From contig CANMOZ010000018.1 in assembly GCA_947499545.1 (NCBI GenBank), positions 1 to 64,000 on the forward strand: a stretch of 64,000 nt of DNA. Reading direction: 5' to 3'. The position numbers and the translations under genes were made by a program. The DNA is from an uncultured Saccharospirillaceae bacterium. GTDB taxonomy: Bacteria > Pseudomonadota > Gammaproteobacteria > Pseudomonadales > Oceanobacteraceae. The notes beneath the pieces are model-generated. The model was not told the origin of the DNA. It did not search any database and saw only the letters and a list, made by a program, of their open reading frames with translations. Below, one piece after another: positions 20,321-28,982 of this stretch. Numbering within the stretch: position 1 is the first letter of the stretch; every line of letters begins with the position of its first letter.

Positions 20321-22012
20321 ATGAAATCAACCTTTTTTACAGATAGGTACCCTAAGGAGGTGCCTAAATCGCTGGATATGACTGAGTATTCATCTGTCAT
20401 TGATGTGTTTCAGCAAAGCACTCAGCGTTTTACCAATCGACCCGCTTTTACAGCATTAGGTACAACCCTTACTTATGCTGATTTGGAACGAATGAGTAAA
20501 GCCTTTGCAGCCTATCTGCAAAATCACACAGACCTTAAACCCGGTGATCGGATTGCGGTACAACTGCCGAATCTATTGCAGTACCCGGTGGTCGTCTTTG
20601 GCGCTTTGCGCGCAGGGTTAGTCGTTGTCAACACCAACCCTCTTTATACTGAGAGGGAAATGAAGCACCAGTTTAAAGACTCAGGTGCCAAAGCCCTTAT
20701 AATATTGGCTAACTTCGCACATAAAGTCCCCCCTATAATCAAAGAAACTGAACTTAAAACCGTCATCGTGACGGAGGTCGGAGACTTTTGTTCACCCATT
20801 AAGCGTTGGATTGTCAATGCTGTTGTGAAGCATATTAAAAAAGACGTTCCAACTTATCAGTTGCCAAATGAAATCAAAATTAATGACGCGTTAATGTTGG
20901 GGCGTAATAGTTCTTTTACCCCAGTTGATCGTGGCCAAGATGATATCTGTGTATTGCAGTACACGGGAGGAACCACAGGTGTTGCGAAAGGCGCTATGCT
21001 GACCAACCAAAATTTGGTTGCCAATATGCTGCAAGCACGACCTTATTTCGAAATGTGCTTAGGTAAAAAAGATACAGAAGCGCCTCCCAAAACCGTTATT
21101 GCACCTTTGCCGTTGTATCATATTTACGCGTTTACGGTTAACTGTATGATCATCATGGAAACGGGCAATCATAATGTGTTGATCCCTAATCCAAAGGATC
21201 TGAAAGCCTTTATCAAAGAGGCTGCCAAGTGGAAGTTTCATGGTTTTCTAGGTCTCAATACGTTGTTTGTAGCTCTCTGCAAAAACCCGGAGTTTCGAGA
21301 AAAGGTTGATTTTAGTGAGTTGCGTTTAACGATTTCCGGTGGAATGGCCTTAACACATGCAGCTGCAAATCTTTGGAAAGAAGTAACGGGTTGTGACATT
21401 AATGAAGGCTATGGCATGACAGAAACCTCCCCTATTGCCTGTTTTAACCCTCCTGGATATGGACAGCTGGGTACAATTGGGTTGCCCGTGCCTGAAACCC
21501 AATGCAAGGTCATCAGTGAGCAAGGCCAAGAGTTGGCTCTTGGCGAGGCGGGTGAACTATGCATCAAAGGCCCTCAGGTAATGAAAGGCTATTGGAATCG
21601 GCCAGAAGCGACCGCAGATGTGCTAGGCGAAGATGGCTGGTTCAAGACGGGGGATATGGCCGTTGTCCAAGAAGATGGCTATATCCGAATCGTTGATCGT
21701 AAAAAAGATATGATCATCGTTTCAGGCTTTAACGTGTATCCAAATGAAATTGAGGATGTGATTGCAGGGCATCCAGCTGTTACAGAATGTGCCGCAGTAG
21801 GCGTACCTGATGAACGCAGCGGGGAAATAGTAAAGCTCTTTGTTGTGTCTAGTGATCCTGCATTAACGGAAGAAGGAATCAGAAGTTGGGCGAAGGAGCG
21901 TTTGACCGGTTATAAAGTTCCAAAACGTGTGGAATTCCGTGATGAACTGCCAAAAACCAATGTTGGTAAAATACTCCGCCGGGAGTTGAGAGAAGAGTCA
22001 GCGAATTCGTAG
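20321..22012 (+). CDS. fadD: Long-chain fatty acid-CoA ligase
   Basis: Activates long-chain fatty acids to acyl-CoA with ATP, at the inner membrane, as the entry to beta-oxidation. The AMP-binding P-loop is YTGGTTGVAKGAM, the second signature is EGYGMTETSP, and the FACS-type segment DGWFKTGDMA with DRKKDMIIVSG is intact. The catalytic C-terminal lysine is in PKTNVGKILRREL. At 563 residues it matches E. coli FadD (561). The ATG has GGAGGTGGT upstream. Only one fadD copy is present, unlike the fadD1-fadD2 pair of Pseudomonas. Confidence 0.95.
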   Translation: MKSTFFTDRYPKEVPKSLDMTEYSSVIDVFQQSTQRFTNRPAFTALGTTLTYADLERMSKAFAAYLQNHTDLKPGDRIAVQLPNLLQYPVVVFGALRAGLVVVNTNPLYTEREMKHQFKDSGAKALIILANFAHKVPPIIKETELKTVIVTEVGDFCSPIKRWIVNAVVKHIKKDVPTYQLPNEIKINDALMLGRNSSFTPVDRGQDDICVLQYTGGTTGVAKGAMLTNQNLVANMLQARPYFEMCLGKKDTEAPPKTVIAPLPLYHIYAFTVNCMIIMETGNHNVLIPNPKDLKAFIKEAAKWKFHGFLGLNTLFVALCKNPEFREKVDFSELRLTISGGMALTHAAANLWKEVTGCDINEGYGMTETSPIACFNPPGYGQLGTIGLPVPETQCKVISEQGQELALGEAGELCIKGPQVMKGYWNRPEATADVLGEDGWFKTGDMAVVQEDGYIRIVDRKKDMIIVSGFNVYPNEIEDVIAGHPAVTECAAVGVPDERSGEIVKLFVVSSDPALTEEGIRSWAKERLTGYKVPKRVEFRDELPKTNVGKILRRELREESANS

Positions 22013-22020
22013 CACTCCTT

Positions 22021-22055
22021 CTGTGATAACTAGGCAGAAAGCCTGGTTATCACAG
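22021..22055 (+). terminator. Strong hairpin terminator after fadD
   Basis: CTGTGATAACTAGGC and GCCTGGTTATCACAG pair along 15 bp, with one G-T wobble and a five-base AGAAA loop, starting nine bases after the fadD stop. The T-run after it is short (CACTCTTTG). Its position inside the longest open frame of hrpA argues that hrpA starts downstream of it. Confidence 0.75.
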
Positions 22056-22112
22056 CACTCTTTGTGTACACATCTACTCAACATGCAATTGCATGCTTCA
22101 ATGGAGGCCTCT

Positions 22113-25100
22113 GTGTCTTTTAAGGCTGAAGCTGTTCGCAGCCAACTTACTTTTGCACTGATTAAAGATCGTAACTACCTGGAGAAGCAACTTCAGAAAG
22201 TTGAACGCTTGCACTCGCAAGGCAAGCCGACGGATCGGATTACAGATAAACTTCAAAAACAGCTGCTGAACTCCATTGAACAGGCAGTTGAGCGACAGCA
22301 GGCCATTCCTGCGACTCTAAACTTTCCAGAAGCCTTACCGATCGTACAAAAACAATCGGATATTGAACGTTTGATTGAATCAAACCAAGTTGTTGTGATT
22401 GCTGGGGAAACCGGTTCTGGTAAAACGACGCAGTTGCCTAAAATGTGTTTAAAGTTGGGCCTTGCGCGTTATGGGTGTATTGCTCATACACAGCCGCGTC
22501 GAATTGCTGCGCGTGCTGTTGCTGCTCGTGTTGCTGAGGAGCTTGGTGTCAGTCTTGGCCAACAAATTGGATATCAAGTTAGATTTACTGATCAAACGTC
22601 TCCATCAACGTTAGTGAAGTTGATGACAGATGGTGTTTTGTTGTCAGAAATTCAGCAAGATCCATATTTGAATCGTTACCAATGCATCATTATTGATGAA
22701 GCCCATGAGCGCAGCCTCAATATCGATTTTTTGTTGGGGTATTTGAAATCGCTATTGCCAAAAAGGCCAGATTTAAAACTCATCATTACTTCCGCTACGA
22801 TTGATTTAGAGCGATTTTCTCAACATTTTAATAATGCCCCCGTATTAGAAGTGTCAGGGCGGACGTATCCGGTAGAGGTTTTATATCGTCCTTTAGTTGA
22901 CCCTGAAGAACGTGATCAAGAGCAGGGTGTTCAAGAGGGTATCTTGAATGCGATTGCAGAGATTGAACAATTGGACCGAGCTGCGGGTAGCCATGGCGAT
23001 GTGCTGATATTCCTACCCGGTGAACGAGATATCCGTGAAACAGCAGAGACTCTTCGTAAAGCCAATTTAGCTTCTACTGATATTCTACCCTTATACGCTC
23101 GCTTAAGCGCAGGCGATCAAAACAAAATTTTTAAGCCTCACGGTGGGCGACGTATCGTATTGTCAACCAATGTGGCAGAGACTTCATTAACGGTACCCGG
23201 TATCAAGTATGTCATTGACACGGGTGTTGCCCGTATCAGTCGTTACAGCTATCGATCAAAAATCCAGCGTTTGCCTATAGAGCCAATCTCCCAAGCCAGT
23301 GCAAACCAAAGGAAGGGGCGTTGCGGTAGGGTCGCTGCTGGAACCTGTATTCGCCTGTATTCTGAAGAAGACTTTGCGGCCAGACCGGCGTTCACTGATC
23401 CTGAAATCTTAAGAACCAATTTAGCAGCGGTCATCTTACAGATGTTAAATTTGCGAATCGGATCTATAGAAGCTTTTCCCTTTGTAAACCCTCCCGATTC
23501 GAAGTTCATTAAAGATGGCTTTACCTTGTTGTTGGAGCTCGGAGCCATTACTCAAGATCGACAACTAACCGCTGTTGGACGCCAATTATCGAGGCTGCCA
23601 ATAGAACCAAGGTTGGGTAAGGTGCTGGTAGAAGGGCATCACCAAGGTTGTTTAGCTGAAATGTTGATCATTGTGAGTCTTATGTCGGTGCAAGACCCGA
23701 GAGAATGGCCGCATGAACGTCAGCAATTTGCGCAGCAAAAACATGCGCAGTGGAAAGATGAACAATCGGATTTTACCGAGATGCTAGCCTTATGGCAGGG
23801 GGTTGAGTTACAGCGACAAGCCTTGTCGGGTAATCAATTCAAAAAATACTGTAAAGAAAACCTTATTTCTTACTTGCGAGTCAAAGAATGGCGAGATACA
23901 CATCGTCAATTACATTTACTGTGTAAAGAGTTGGGGTTGAAAGAAAATTCAGAGCCTGCTTCTTATGAATCCGTCCATAAAGCGTTATTGTCTGGTCTTT
24001 TAAGTCATATAGGACAAAAAACGGATGAGTCTGATTACGTGGGTGCCAGAAATAAACGTTTCATGATATTCCCTGGATCAAGTCAATTCAAAAAACGACC
24101 AAAATGGTGCCTGGCTGGAGAGCTGGTGGAAACGTCAAGGCTGTATGGGCGGATGGTTGCGAAAATCCAACCGGAGTGGATAGAGCCGGTTGCAGGCCAT
24201 TTAGTTAAGCGCCAATATTTTGAGCCGCATTGGGAAAACAAGCGGGGACAAGTCATGGCGTTTGAGCAGGTGACGCTCTTCGGCTTGATTATTGTACCGA
24301 AGCGTCGAGTCAATTATGAGGTGATTGATTTGGCAGTTTCACGAGAAATTTTTATTCGTGAAGCCTTGGTGCCACACCAGTTGCAAACGCAAGGGAACTT
24401 TCTCAAAGCAAATCAGGCATTAATTCAATCATTGGAGAAGCTAGAAGACAAAAGTCGTCGTCGTGATATTTTAGTGGATGATGAAACCCTGTTTGATTTT
24501 TACGATCAAAAAATTCCGCAAAATATTGCGAATCGAGTGGCTTTTGAAAAGTGGCGAAAACAAAAAGAGCAATCTGAACCGCAGTTGTTGTATTTAACGT
24601 CCGACTATTTGATGCAGCACAACGCTAGTCATGTAACGGAGCAACAATTCCCGAGTCGAATGACCTTTGAATGCGTTACGCTTGCATTGAGTTATCGATT
24701 TGAACCTGGTCATAAAGAAGATGGCGTTAGCCTTGAGGTGCCGGCAGGGTTAGTCAATAGACTTTCGCCAGGGCGATTGGAATGGTTGGTGCCCGGTATG
24801 ATAGCCGAAAAATGTGTAGTCTTATTGAAGTCATTGCCTAAACCTAAGCGTCGACCTTTGGTCCCTATGCCCGACTTTGTGAACGCTTTTTTATCCAAAA
24901 CGCCTTTTGCTCAGGGCGATTTGTTAGAGCAGTTAATACAGTTTGCTTGGAAACAAAAGCAGGTACGTATAACGCGTGAGGAATTTGATCTTCCCCAGGT
25001 GGATGACCACTTCCGGTTCAATATTCAGGTGTTGGATGATGATCAGAGAATTATTGAACAAGGTCGTGATTTGGAAAAGATCAGGGAGTACTTCAAATTG

Positions 25101-26024
25101 TCGGCGGATTCTCCCAAGGCAACACAGTTTGATTCCGACTGGGAGAGGATCCAAGTAAAAGCTTGGGACTTTGGTGAGCTGCCTGAGAAAATGAATATTC
25201 AGCAAGGGGGCGTGGGTTTTGAAGTGTATCCTGCCATTGTTGATGAAAAAGAGTCAGTCGCTTTGACCTTGGTGGATCACCCTGTACGAGCAGGAGAGGA
25301 AACCAAGCGGGGTCTGGTGCGTTTATCCCAACTCTCACTGGAGGTTCAATCTAAGTATTGGAAGAACCAATTAGAGCAGCAATTAGGCAAGCAAAGCATC
25401 TTGTATAGTGCGCTTGGCTCTAAGCAACAATTGGTGCAAGGCATCATGGATGTGGCTATCCATTCATTATTGGTTGAGCCAGATAGCATTCGATCGAAAG
25501 AAGCTTTTCTGGTTTGGGAAGAGCAGCTCAAAGCGAATGCTTGGGAGCAAATTCAGTTGGTTTGGAATAAGGTTGAGTTGTCTCTTAAAAAGCAAACAGA
25601 GCTGCAACGGCGGTTAAAGCAGAAAATGTCGATGGCGTTTGCGTTTGCTTTTTCGGATGTGAAAGCACAATTATCTGCCTTATTTCCTAAGGGGTTCCCT
25701 GCCGGTTGTTGCTTGTCAGAGCTTGAGCAATATCCACGTTATCTGACAGCAATTGAACAGCGATTGGATAAGCTCCAGGGGAATGTTCAAAAAGACAAGC
25801 TGGCAATGATGGTGTTGGAGCCATTATATAAGGACTATGAAAGTTTCAAGCAGCAGTTGCCTTTGCCGGAGTATTGTTATCCGGAATTAGCCGAATTCCG
25901 TTGGTGGCTTGAAGAACTCAGGGTATCCTTGTTTGCTCAGAGCTTAGGCACCCCGTTCAGTGTTTCTGAGAAGCGGTTAAAGAAACGTTGGCTAGAAATA
26001 CAAGAATCGGTCAGGGGTAGGTGA
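22113..26024 (+). CDS. hrpA: ATP-dependent RNA helicase HrpA
   Basis: A very large DEAH-box helicase implicated in ribosome rescue and mRNA handling. The helicase core shows Walker A GETGSGKTTQ, the DEAH box IIDEAHERS, motif III SATID and motif VI QRKGRCGR, followed by the helicase-associated, OB-fold and long DUF3418 C-terminal regions. GTG 22113 has GGAGG five bases upstream and gives 1303 residues, against 1300 in E. coli. The frame is open from 22023, but that part lies in the fadD terminator. Confidence 0.95.
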   Translation: MSFKAEAVRSQLTFALIKDRNYLEKQLQKVERLHSQGKPTDRITDKLQKQLLNSIEQAVERQQAIPATLNFPEALPIVQKQSDIERLIESNQVVVIAGETGSGKTTQLPKMCLKLGLARYGCIAHTQPRRIAARAVAARVAEELGVSLGQQIGYQVRFTDQTSPSTLVKLMTDGVLLSEIQQDPYLNRYQCIIIDEAHERSLNIDFLLGYLKSLLPKRPDLKLIITSATIDLERFSQHFNNAPVLEVSGRTYPVEVLYRPLVDPEERDQEQGVQEGILNAIAEIEQLDRAAGSHGDVLIFLPGERDIRETAETLRKANLASTDILPLYARLSAGDQNKIFKPHGGRRIVLSTNVAETSLTVPGIKYVIDTGVARISRYSYRSKIQRLPIEPISQASANQRKGRCGRVAAGTCIRLYSEEDFAARPAFTDPEILRTNLAAVILQMLNLRIGSIEAFPFVNPPDSKFIKDGFTLLLELGAITQDRQLTAVGRQLSRLPIEPRLGKVLVEGHHQGCLAEMLIIVSLMSVQDPREWPHERQQFAQQKHAQWKDEQSDFTEMLALWQGVELQRQALSGNQFKKYCKENLISYLRVKEWRDTHRQLHLLCKELGLKENSEPASYESVHKALLSGLLSHIGQKTDESDYVGARNKRFMIFPGSSQFKKRPKWCLAGELVETSRLYGRMVAKIQPEWIEPVAGHLVKRQYFEPHWENKRGQVMAFEQVTLFGLIIVPKRRVNYEVIDLAVSREIFIREALVPHQLQTQGNFLKANQALIQSLEKLEDKSRRRDILVDDETLFDFYDQKIPQNIANRVAFEKWRKQKEQSEPQLLYLTSDYLMQHNASHVTEQQFPSRMTFECVTLALSYRFEPGHKEDGVSLEVPAGLVNRLSPGRLEWLVPGMIAEKCVVLLKSLPKPKRRPLVPMPDFVNAFLSKTPFAQGDLLEQLIQFAWKQKQVRITREEFDLPQVDDHFRFNIQVLDDDQRIIEQGRDLEKIREYFKLSADSPKATQFDSDWERIQVKAWDFGELPEKMNIQQGGVGFEVYPAIVDEKESVALTLVDHPVRAGEETKRGLVRLSQLSLEVQSKYWKNQLEQQLGKQSILYSALGSKQQLVQGIMDVAIHSLLVEPDSIRSKEAFLVWEEQLKANAWEQIQLVWNKVELSLKKQTELQRRLKQKMSMAFAFAFSDVKAQLSALFPKGFPAGCCLSELEQYPRYLTAIEQRLDKLQGNVQKDKLAMMVLEPLYKDYESFKQQLPLPEYCYPELAEFRWWLEELRVSLFAQSLGTPFSVSEKRLKKRWLEIQESVRGR

Positions 26025-26028
26025 ACCT

Positions 26029-26136
26029 GTGCTGACAACCTGGCTGAATGGGTTGGCATGCTTTATAGTGACGAGCTTTGTTTTGTGTCTAGGTTATTTT
26101 GGGTATTTCTCCCAAAGGATGAAATGGGGCTTGTAG
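26029..26136 (+). CDS. Possible 35-residue single-pass membrane peptide
   Basis: Five bases after the hrpA stop a GTG opens a 35-codon frame, preceded by AGGTGA at a normal distance. The peptide starts MLTTWLNG, has one strongly hydrophobic stretch of about 17 residues (roughly 9-26) and ends in a basic QRMKWGL tail, the pattern of an inner-membrane small protein with its C-terminus in the cytoplasm. I know no family for it. A gene this short can arise by chance; the ribosome site, position and membrane pattern are the support. Confidence 0.45.
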   Translation: MLTTWLNGLACFIVTSFVLCLGYFGYFSQRMKWGL

Positions 26137-26194
26137 GTGAGTTGGTGTACGCTAAACCGGCTTTTTACAAGTCAATGATATGCAGAGGTGATTT

Positions 26195-27319
26195 GTGGTT
26201 AAGGTGTTTTTGACGGGTACTGGGCTCTACACGCCCCCACACTCCATCAGTAATGAAGAGTTGGTTCGGTCTTTTAACGATTGGGTGGCACAATACAACG
26301 ATCAGCATAAAACGGATATTGAGGCCGGTAAGTTAGAACCTCTGCAACCCTCTAGTGTTGAATTTATTGAGAAAGCTTCTGGCATTAAGAGCCGATATGT
26401 AATGGATAAAGAAGGCATCCTAGACATCAAGCGTATGATGCCGTATTTGCCTGAGCGAGCCGATGGTGAGCCATCATTGCAATGTGAAATGAGCGTAGAA
26501 GCGGCAAAAGAAGCGCTTGCCCAAGCAGGCAAAACCGCTGCGGATGTTGATGCGGTGATTCTGGCATGCTCCAACTTTCAGCGCCCTTATCCTGCAGTGT
26601 CGGTTGAAGTGCAAGCGGCCCTTGGGATAGAAGGGTTTGCTTATGATATGAACGTTGCCTGCTCTTCTGCGACCTTTGGTATTCAGGCAGCATTCAATGC
26701 CATTCAGGCGGGTAGTGCTAAGTCTGTCTTGGTGATCAACCCGGAAATTTGCAGCGGGCATTTAAACTTTAAAGATCGTGATAGCCACTTTATCTTTGGT
26801 GATGCTTGTACGGCTGTACTCATTGAGAGTGAATCAGTTGTAACCGATTCTAAAGGTCATTTTGAATTGCTTGGCACCAAACTTTCAACGAATTACTCGA
26901 ATAACATACGCAATAATTTTGGATTTCTAAATCGTTGTGATGAGCGGACAGAGTTCAGCAACGATAAGCTATTTCGTCAAAGTGGACGTAAAGTGTTTAA
27001 AGAAGTCACGCCAAAAGTTGCGAGCTTAATACAAAGCCATGTTCATGAGCAGGGTGTCGAGATGTCTGATGTGGCTAGAGTTTGGCTTCATCAAGCAAAT
27101 GGCAATATGAATCGCCTTATTGCTCAAAAGCTCTTTGGTAAAGAGGTCACTGATCAACAGTCACCCACCATATTGGATACTTATGCCAACACCAGTTCAG
27201 CTGGATCAATCATTGCCTTTCATAAATACAAAGATGATTTGAATGCCGGTGATTTTGGCGTGATTTGCTCGTTTGGCGCAGGTTATTCCATGGGGAGTGT
27301 TGTTGTAAAACGCCACTAG
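26195..27319 (+). CDS. Beta-ketoacyl-ACP synthase III-like enzyme (FabH/FabH2 type)
   Basis: A thiolase-fold condensing enzyme with the KAS III catalytic triad: C156 (NVACSSATFG), H299 (LHQANGN) and N332 (YANTSSAG). Such enzymes join an acyl-CoA to malonyl-ACP. At 374 residues it is longer than E. coli FabH (317), with an insert between residues 30 and 55, which fits the FabH2-type enzymes of Pseudomonas that take medium-chain acyl-CoA from beta-oxidation into fatty acid synthesis. That substrate is inferred from family and neighbourhood (fadD nearby). The start is GTG with GAGGTG four bases upstream. Confidence 0.87.
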   Translation: MVKVFLTGTGLYTPPHSISNEELVRSFNDWVAQYNDQHKTDIEAGKLEPLQPSSVEFIEKASGIKSRYVMDKEGILDIKRMMPYLPERADGEPSLQCEMSVEAAKEALAQAGKTAADVDAVILACSNFQRPYPAVSVEVQAALGIEGFAYDMNVACSSATFGIQAAFNAIQAGSAKSVLVINPEICSGHLNFKDRDSHFIFGDACTAVLIESESVVTDSKGHFELLGTKLSTNYSNNIRNNFGFLNRCDERTEFSNDKLFRQSGRKVFKEVTPKVASLIQSHVHEQGVEMSDVARVWLHQANGNMNRLIAQKLFGKEVTDQQSPTILDTYANTSSAGSIIAFHKYKDDLNAGDFGVICSFGAGYSMGSVVVKRH

Positions 27320-27742
27320 ATGTTTATGGACGCCTGTAATCACTATTGCAGGCGTATTCTCGAACTGACTAAGTAAGCAAATAAGCTCGCTTTTTGTCTA
27401 GTCTTGTACATTCCTTCTTGCCTTTTCTTAATATTGTTGTGTTGCAGTCGTGGAGCTGGACTCTAGGTTGCATTCACCCTAGCAATCACTGACTTAATCT
27501 GGTCGCAACCCATCACGAAATTAAATGGCAAATTTTTTCTATTTTTTCGTAATGAAGTCATCAGTCATGCGACTAACGACCGATTAGATAAAACGGCTAA
27601 TGATCTTCCAAGGTCTAAACTGGCTTATGTGATCTTAAGTATTGGTTTTTCCAATGAGCATCGCTTGAGTCTAGGCCAAGGCTGGTTTAGGCGTTTAGTG
27701 ACTCAGCATTCAATCAAACTTCTCAATATAGAGGGTAATCTG
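27320..27742 (+). promoter_or_regulatory. 423-bp leader before the RiPP operon
   Basis: No gene is supported here. The first 36 bases hold the terminator of the upstream gene. The rest is AT-rich, with T-tracts near 27533-27550, and presumably contains the operon promoter and control site. I could not pick a convincing -35/-10 pair, CueR-type palindrome or Fur box by eye. An open frame beginning at 27629 runs in phase into the precursor gene, but its product before residue 39 does not look like a signal peptide. Confidence 0.5.
27330..27355 (+). terminator. Terminator-like hairpin after the KAS III gene
   Basis: ACGCCTGTAAT and ATTGCAGGCGT pair over 11 bp (one T-G wobble) with a four-base CACT loop, 11 bases after the stop. 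No long T-run follows. Confidence 0.55.
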
Positions 27743-28030
27743 ATGACTAAGAAAACATTGCTATCTACCGTTGCTGGTGCCGCTGGAGCTGCTTTTGTAA
27801 CGTCCATGGCGTTAGCATCGACTGCTGCAATTAGTGCTGATAATCCATTTGAGAGCACGCAATTGGATTCTGGTTACCAAGTGGCAGGTGACGATAAGAA
27901 AAAAGAAGGTAAATGCGGTGAAGGTAAATGCGGCGAAGGCAAGAAGAAAGAAGGTAAGTGCGGTGAAGGAAAATGCGGTGAAGGCAAGAAGAAAGAAGGA
28001 AAATGTGGCGAAGGTAAGTGTGGGGGTTAA
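27743..28030 (+). CDS. hvfA: RiPP metallophore precursor with EGKCG repeats (HvfA/bufferin-like)
   Basis: A 95-residue exported peptide precursor. Residues 1-32 form a Sec signal peptide ending ISA before DNPF. A short spacer follows, then residues 55-95 are a repeat of five-residue units: EGKCG, EGKCG, EGKKK, twice over, then EGKCG, EGKCG and a final Gly, giving six cysteines. EGKCG is the motif recognised by MNIO enzymes of the Haemophilus hvf system, where the Cys is converted to a copper-binding oxazolone-thioamide; related bufferins bind copper in the periplasm. ATG 27743 has GAGGG seven bases upstream. Modification and copper binding are inferred from the motif and neighbours. Confidence 0.9.
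   Translation: MTKKTLLSTVAGAAGAAFVTSMALASTAAISADNPFESTQLDSGYQVAGDDKKKEGKCGEGKCGEGKKKEGKCGEGKCGEGKKKEGKCGEGKCGG
27905..28024 (+). repeat. 15-bp/45-bp repeat block in the precursor gene
   Basis: The coding repeat has a 15-bp unit (one EGKxx pentapeptide) and a 45-bp higher-order period (EGKCG-EGKCG-EGKKK). Copies differ at third codon positions (GGT/GGC, AAA/AAG), so the peptide has been conserved while the DNA drifted. There are eight units in all. Confidence 0.9.
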
Positions 28031-28057
28031 TTTACGTAAGACCAAGAGGTAATCCTT

Positions 28058-28954
28058 ATGTCATTTTCCCCTAACGTCGTACCGGCTCCCTTTATGGGAG
28101 CCGGTTTGGGTTTTAGAAGAGGACTAGCTGAAGAGCTTTCTCGGGCGAACTTATCCTCTGTGGCCTTTATGGAAGTTGCACCTGAGAATTGGATTGGTGT
28201 CGGTGGCCGACTTGGTAAAACGTTAAGAGAGTTTAATCAGCAAAAGCCCTTTGCCTTTCACGGTTTATCGCTTTCATTGGGTGGTAATGAGCCTATCGAT
28301 ACTGATCTAGTGAGATCCATTGGCATACTCATGGATGAGCTGGGTGTTGAATACTACTCTGAGCATCTCAGTGCTTGTTCATACAATGGGCATCTCTACG
28401 ATCTCATGCCCATTCCTATGACTGAATCGTCTGTGGCTTATGTCGTGGAACGGATTCAAAAGGTGCAAGATATCCTTGGACGTAATATAGCGATTGAAAA
28501 TGTCTCCGCCTACCTGGCGCCTGGCCAGGAAATGCCTGAAATTGAGTTTATAAGCCAAATATTGGAAAGATCGAAGTGTCAACTGCTATTCGATGTCAAC
28601 AATTTGTACGTCAATAGCATCAACTTCCAATTCGACCCCATTGAATACTTAAAGCAATTGCCTGGAAAAGCCATTACGTACATGCATATTGCTGGTCATT
28701 ACAATGAGGCTGAGAATTTACTGGTTGATACTCATGGTGCTCCAGTTAAAGGCGATGTGTGGAACTTGTTACGAGAAGCTTATCGCTTACACGGAGTAAA
28801 ACCGACGTTGTTAGAGCGAGATTTTAATTATCCGCCTGTTTCAGAGCTTTTAGGTGAAATTAATATGATTCGTCAAATTCAATCCGAGTTCACGTCAGAA
28901 ACAAGTTCAATGGCTCAGAAGGTGGAGCGATCACACGTATTCGATATTGGTTAG
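28058..28954 (+). CDS. hvfB: DUF692/MNIO peptide-modifying oxidase (HvfB/BufB-like)
   Basis: Multinuclear non-haem iron-dependent oxidase of the MbnB/DUF692 family, expected to modify the cysteines of the upstream precursor using oxygen. The fold is a TIM barrel. Candidate iron ligands are all present: H68 (FHGLSL), H103 (SEHLSAC), E147 (IENVSAY), D179 (FDVNNLY), H210 and H214 (MHIAGHY), D224 and H226 (DTHGAPV) and E253 (LLERDFN). At 298 residues it has family length. The ATG follows AGAGG, 27 bases after the precursor stop. It acts in the cytoplasm before export of the peptide. Confidence 0.92.
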   Translation: MSFSPNVVPAPFMGAGLGFRRGLAEELSRANLSSVAFMEVAPENWIGVGGRLGKTLREFNQQKPFAFHGLSLSLGGNEPIDTDLVRSIGILMDELGVEYYSEHLSACSYNGHLYDLMPIPMTESSVAYVVERIQKVQDILGRNIAIENVSAYLAPGQEMPEIEFISQILERSKCQLLFDVNNLYVNSINFQFDPIEYLKQLPGKAITYMHIAGHYNEAENLLVDTHGAPVKGDVWNLLREAYRLHGVKPTLLERDFNYPPVSELLGEINMIRQIQSEFTSETSSMAQKVERSHVFDIG

Positions 28955-28982
28955 TGATGGCAATGGGATGAGGGGAAATTTG

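Noticed and set aside
27629-27742. N-terminal extension of the RiPP precursor
   Set aside because: The extra 38 residues do not form a signal peptide, and the ATG at 27743 has both a ribosome site and a perfect signal sequence.
27812-28052. Alternative frames across the EGKCG repeat
   Set aside because: Repetitive DNA leaves several frames open; only the frame with the signal peptide and EGKCG motif makes biological sense.
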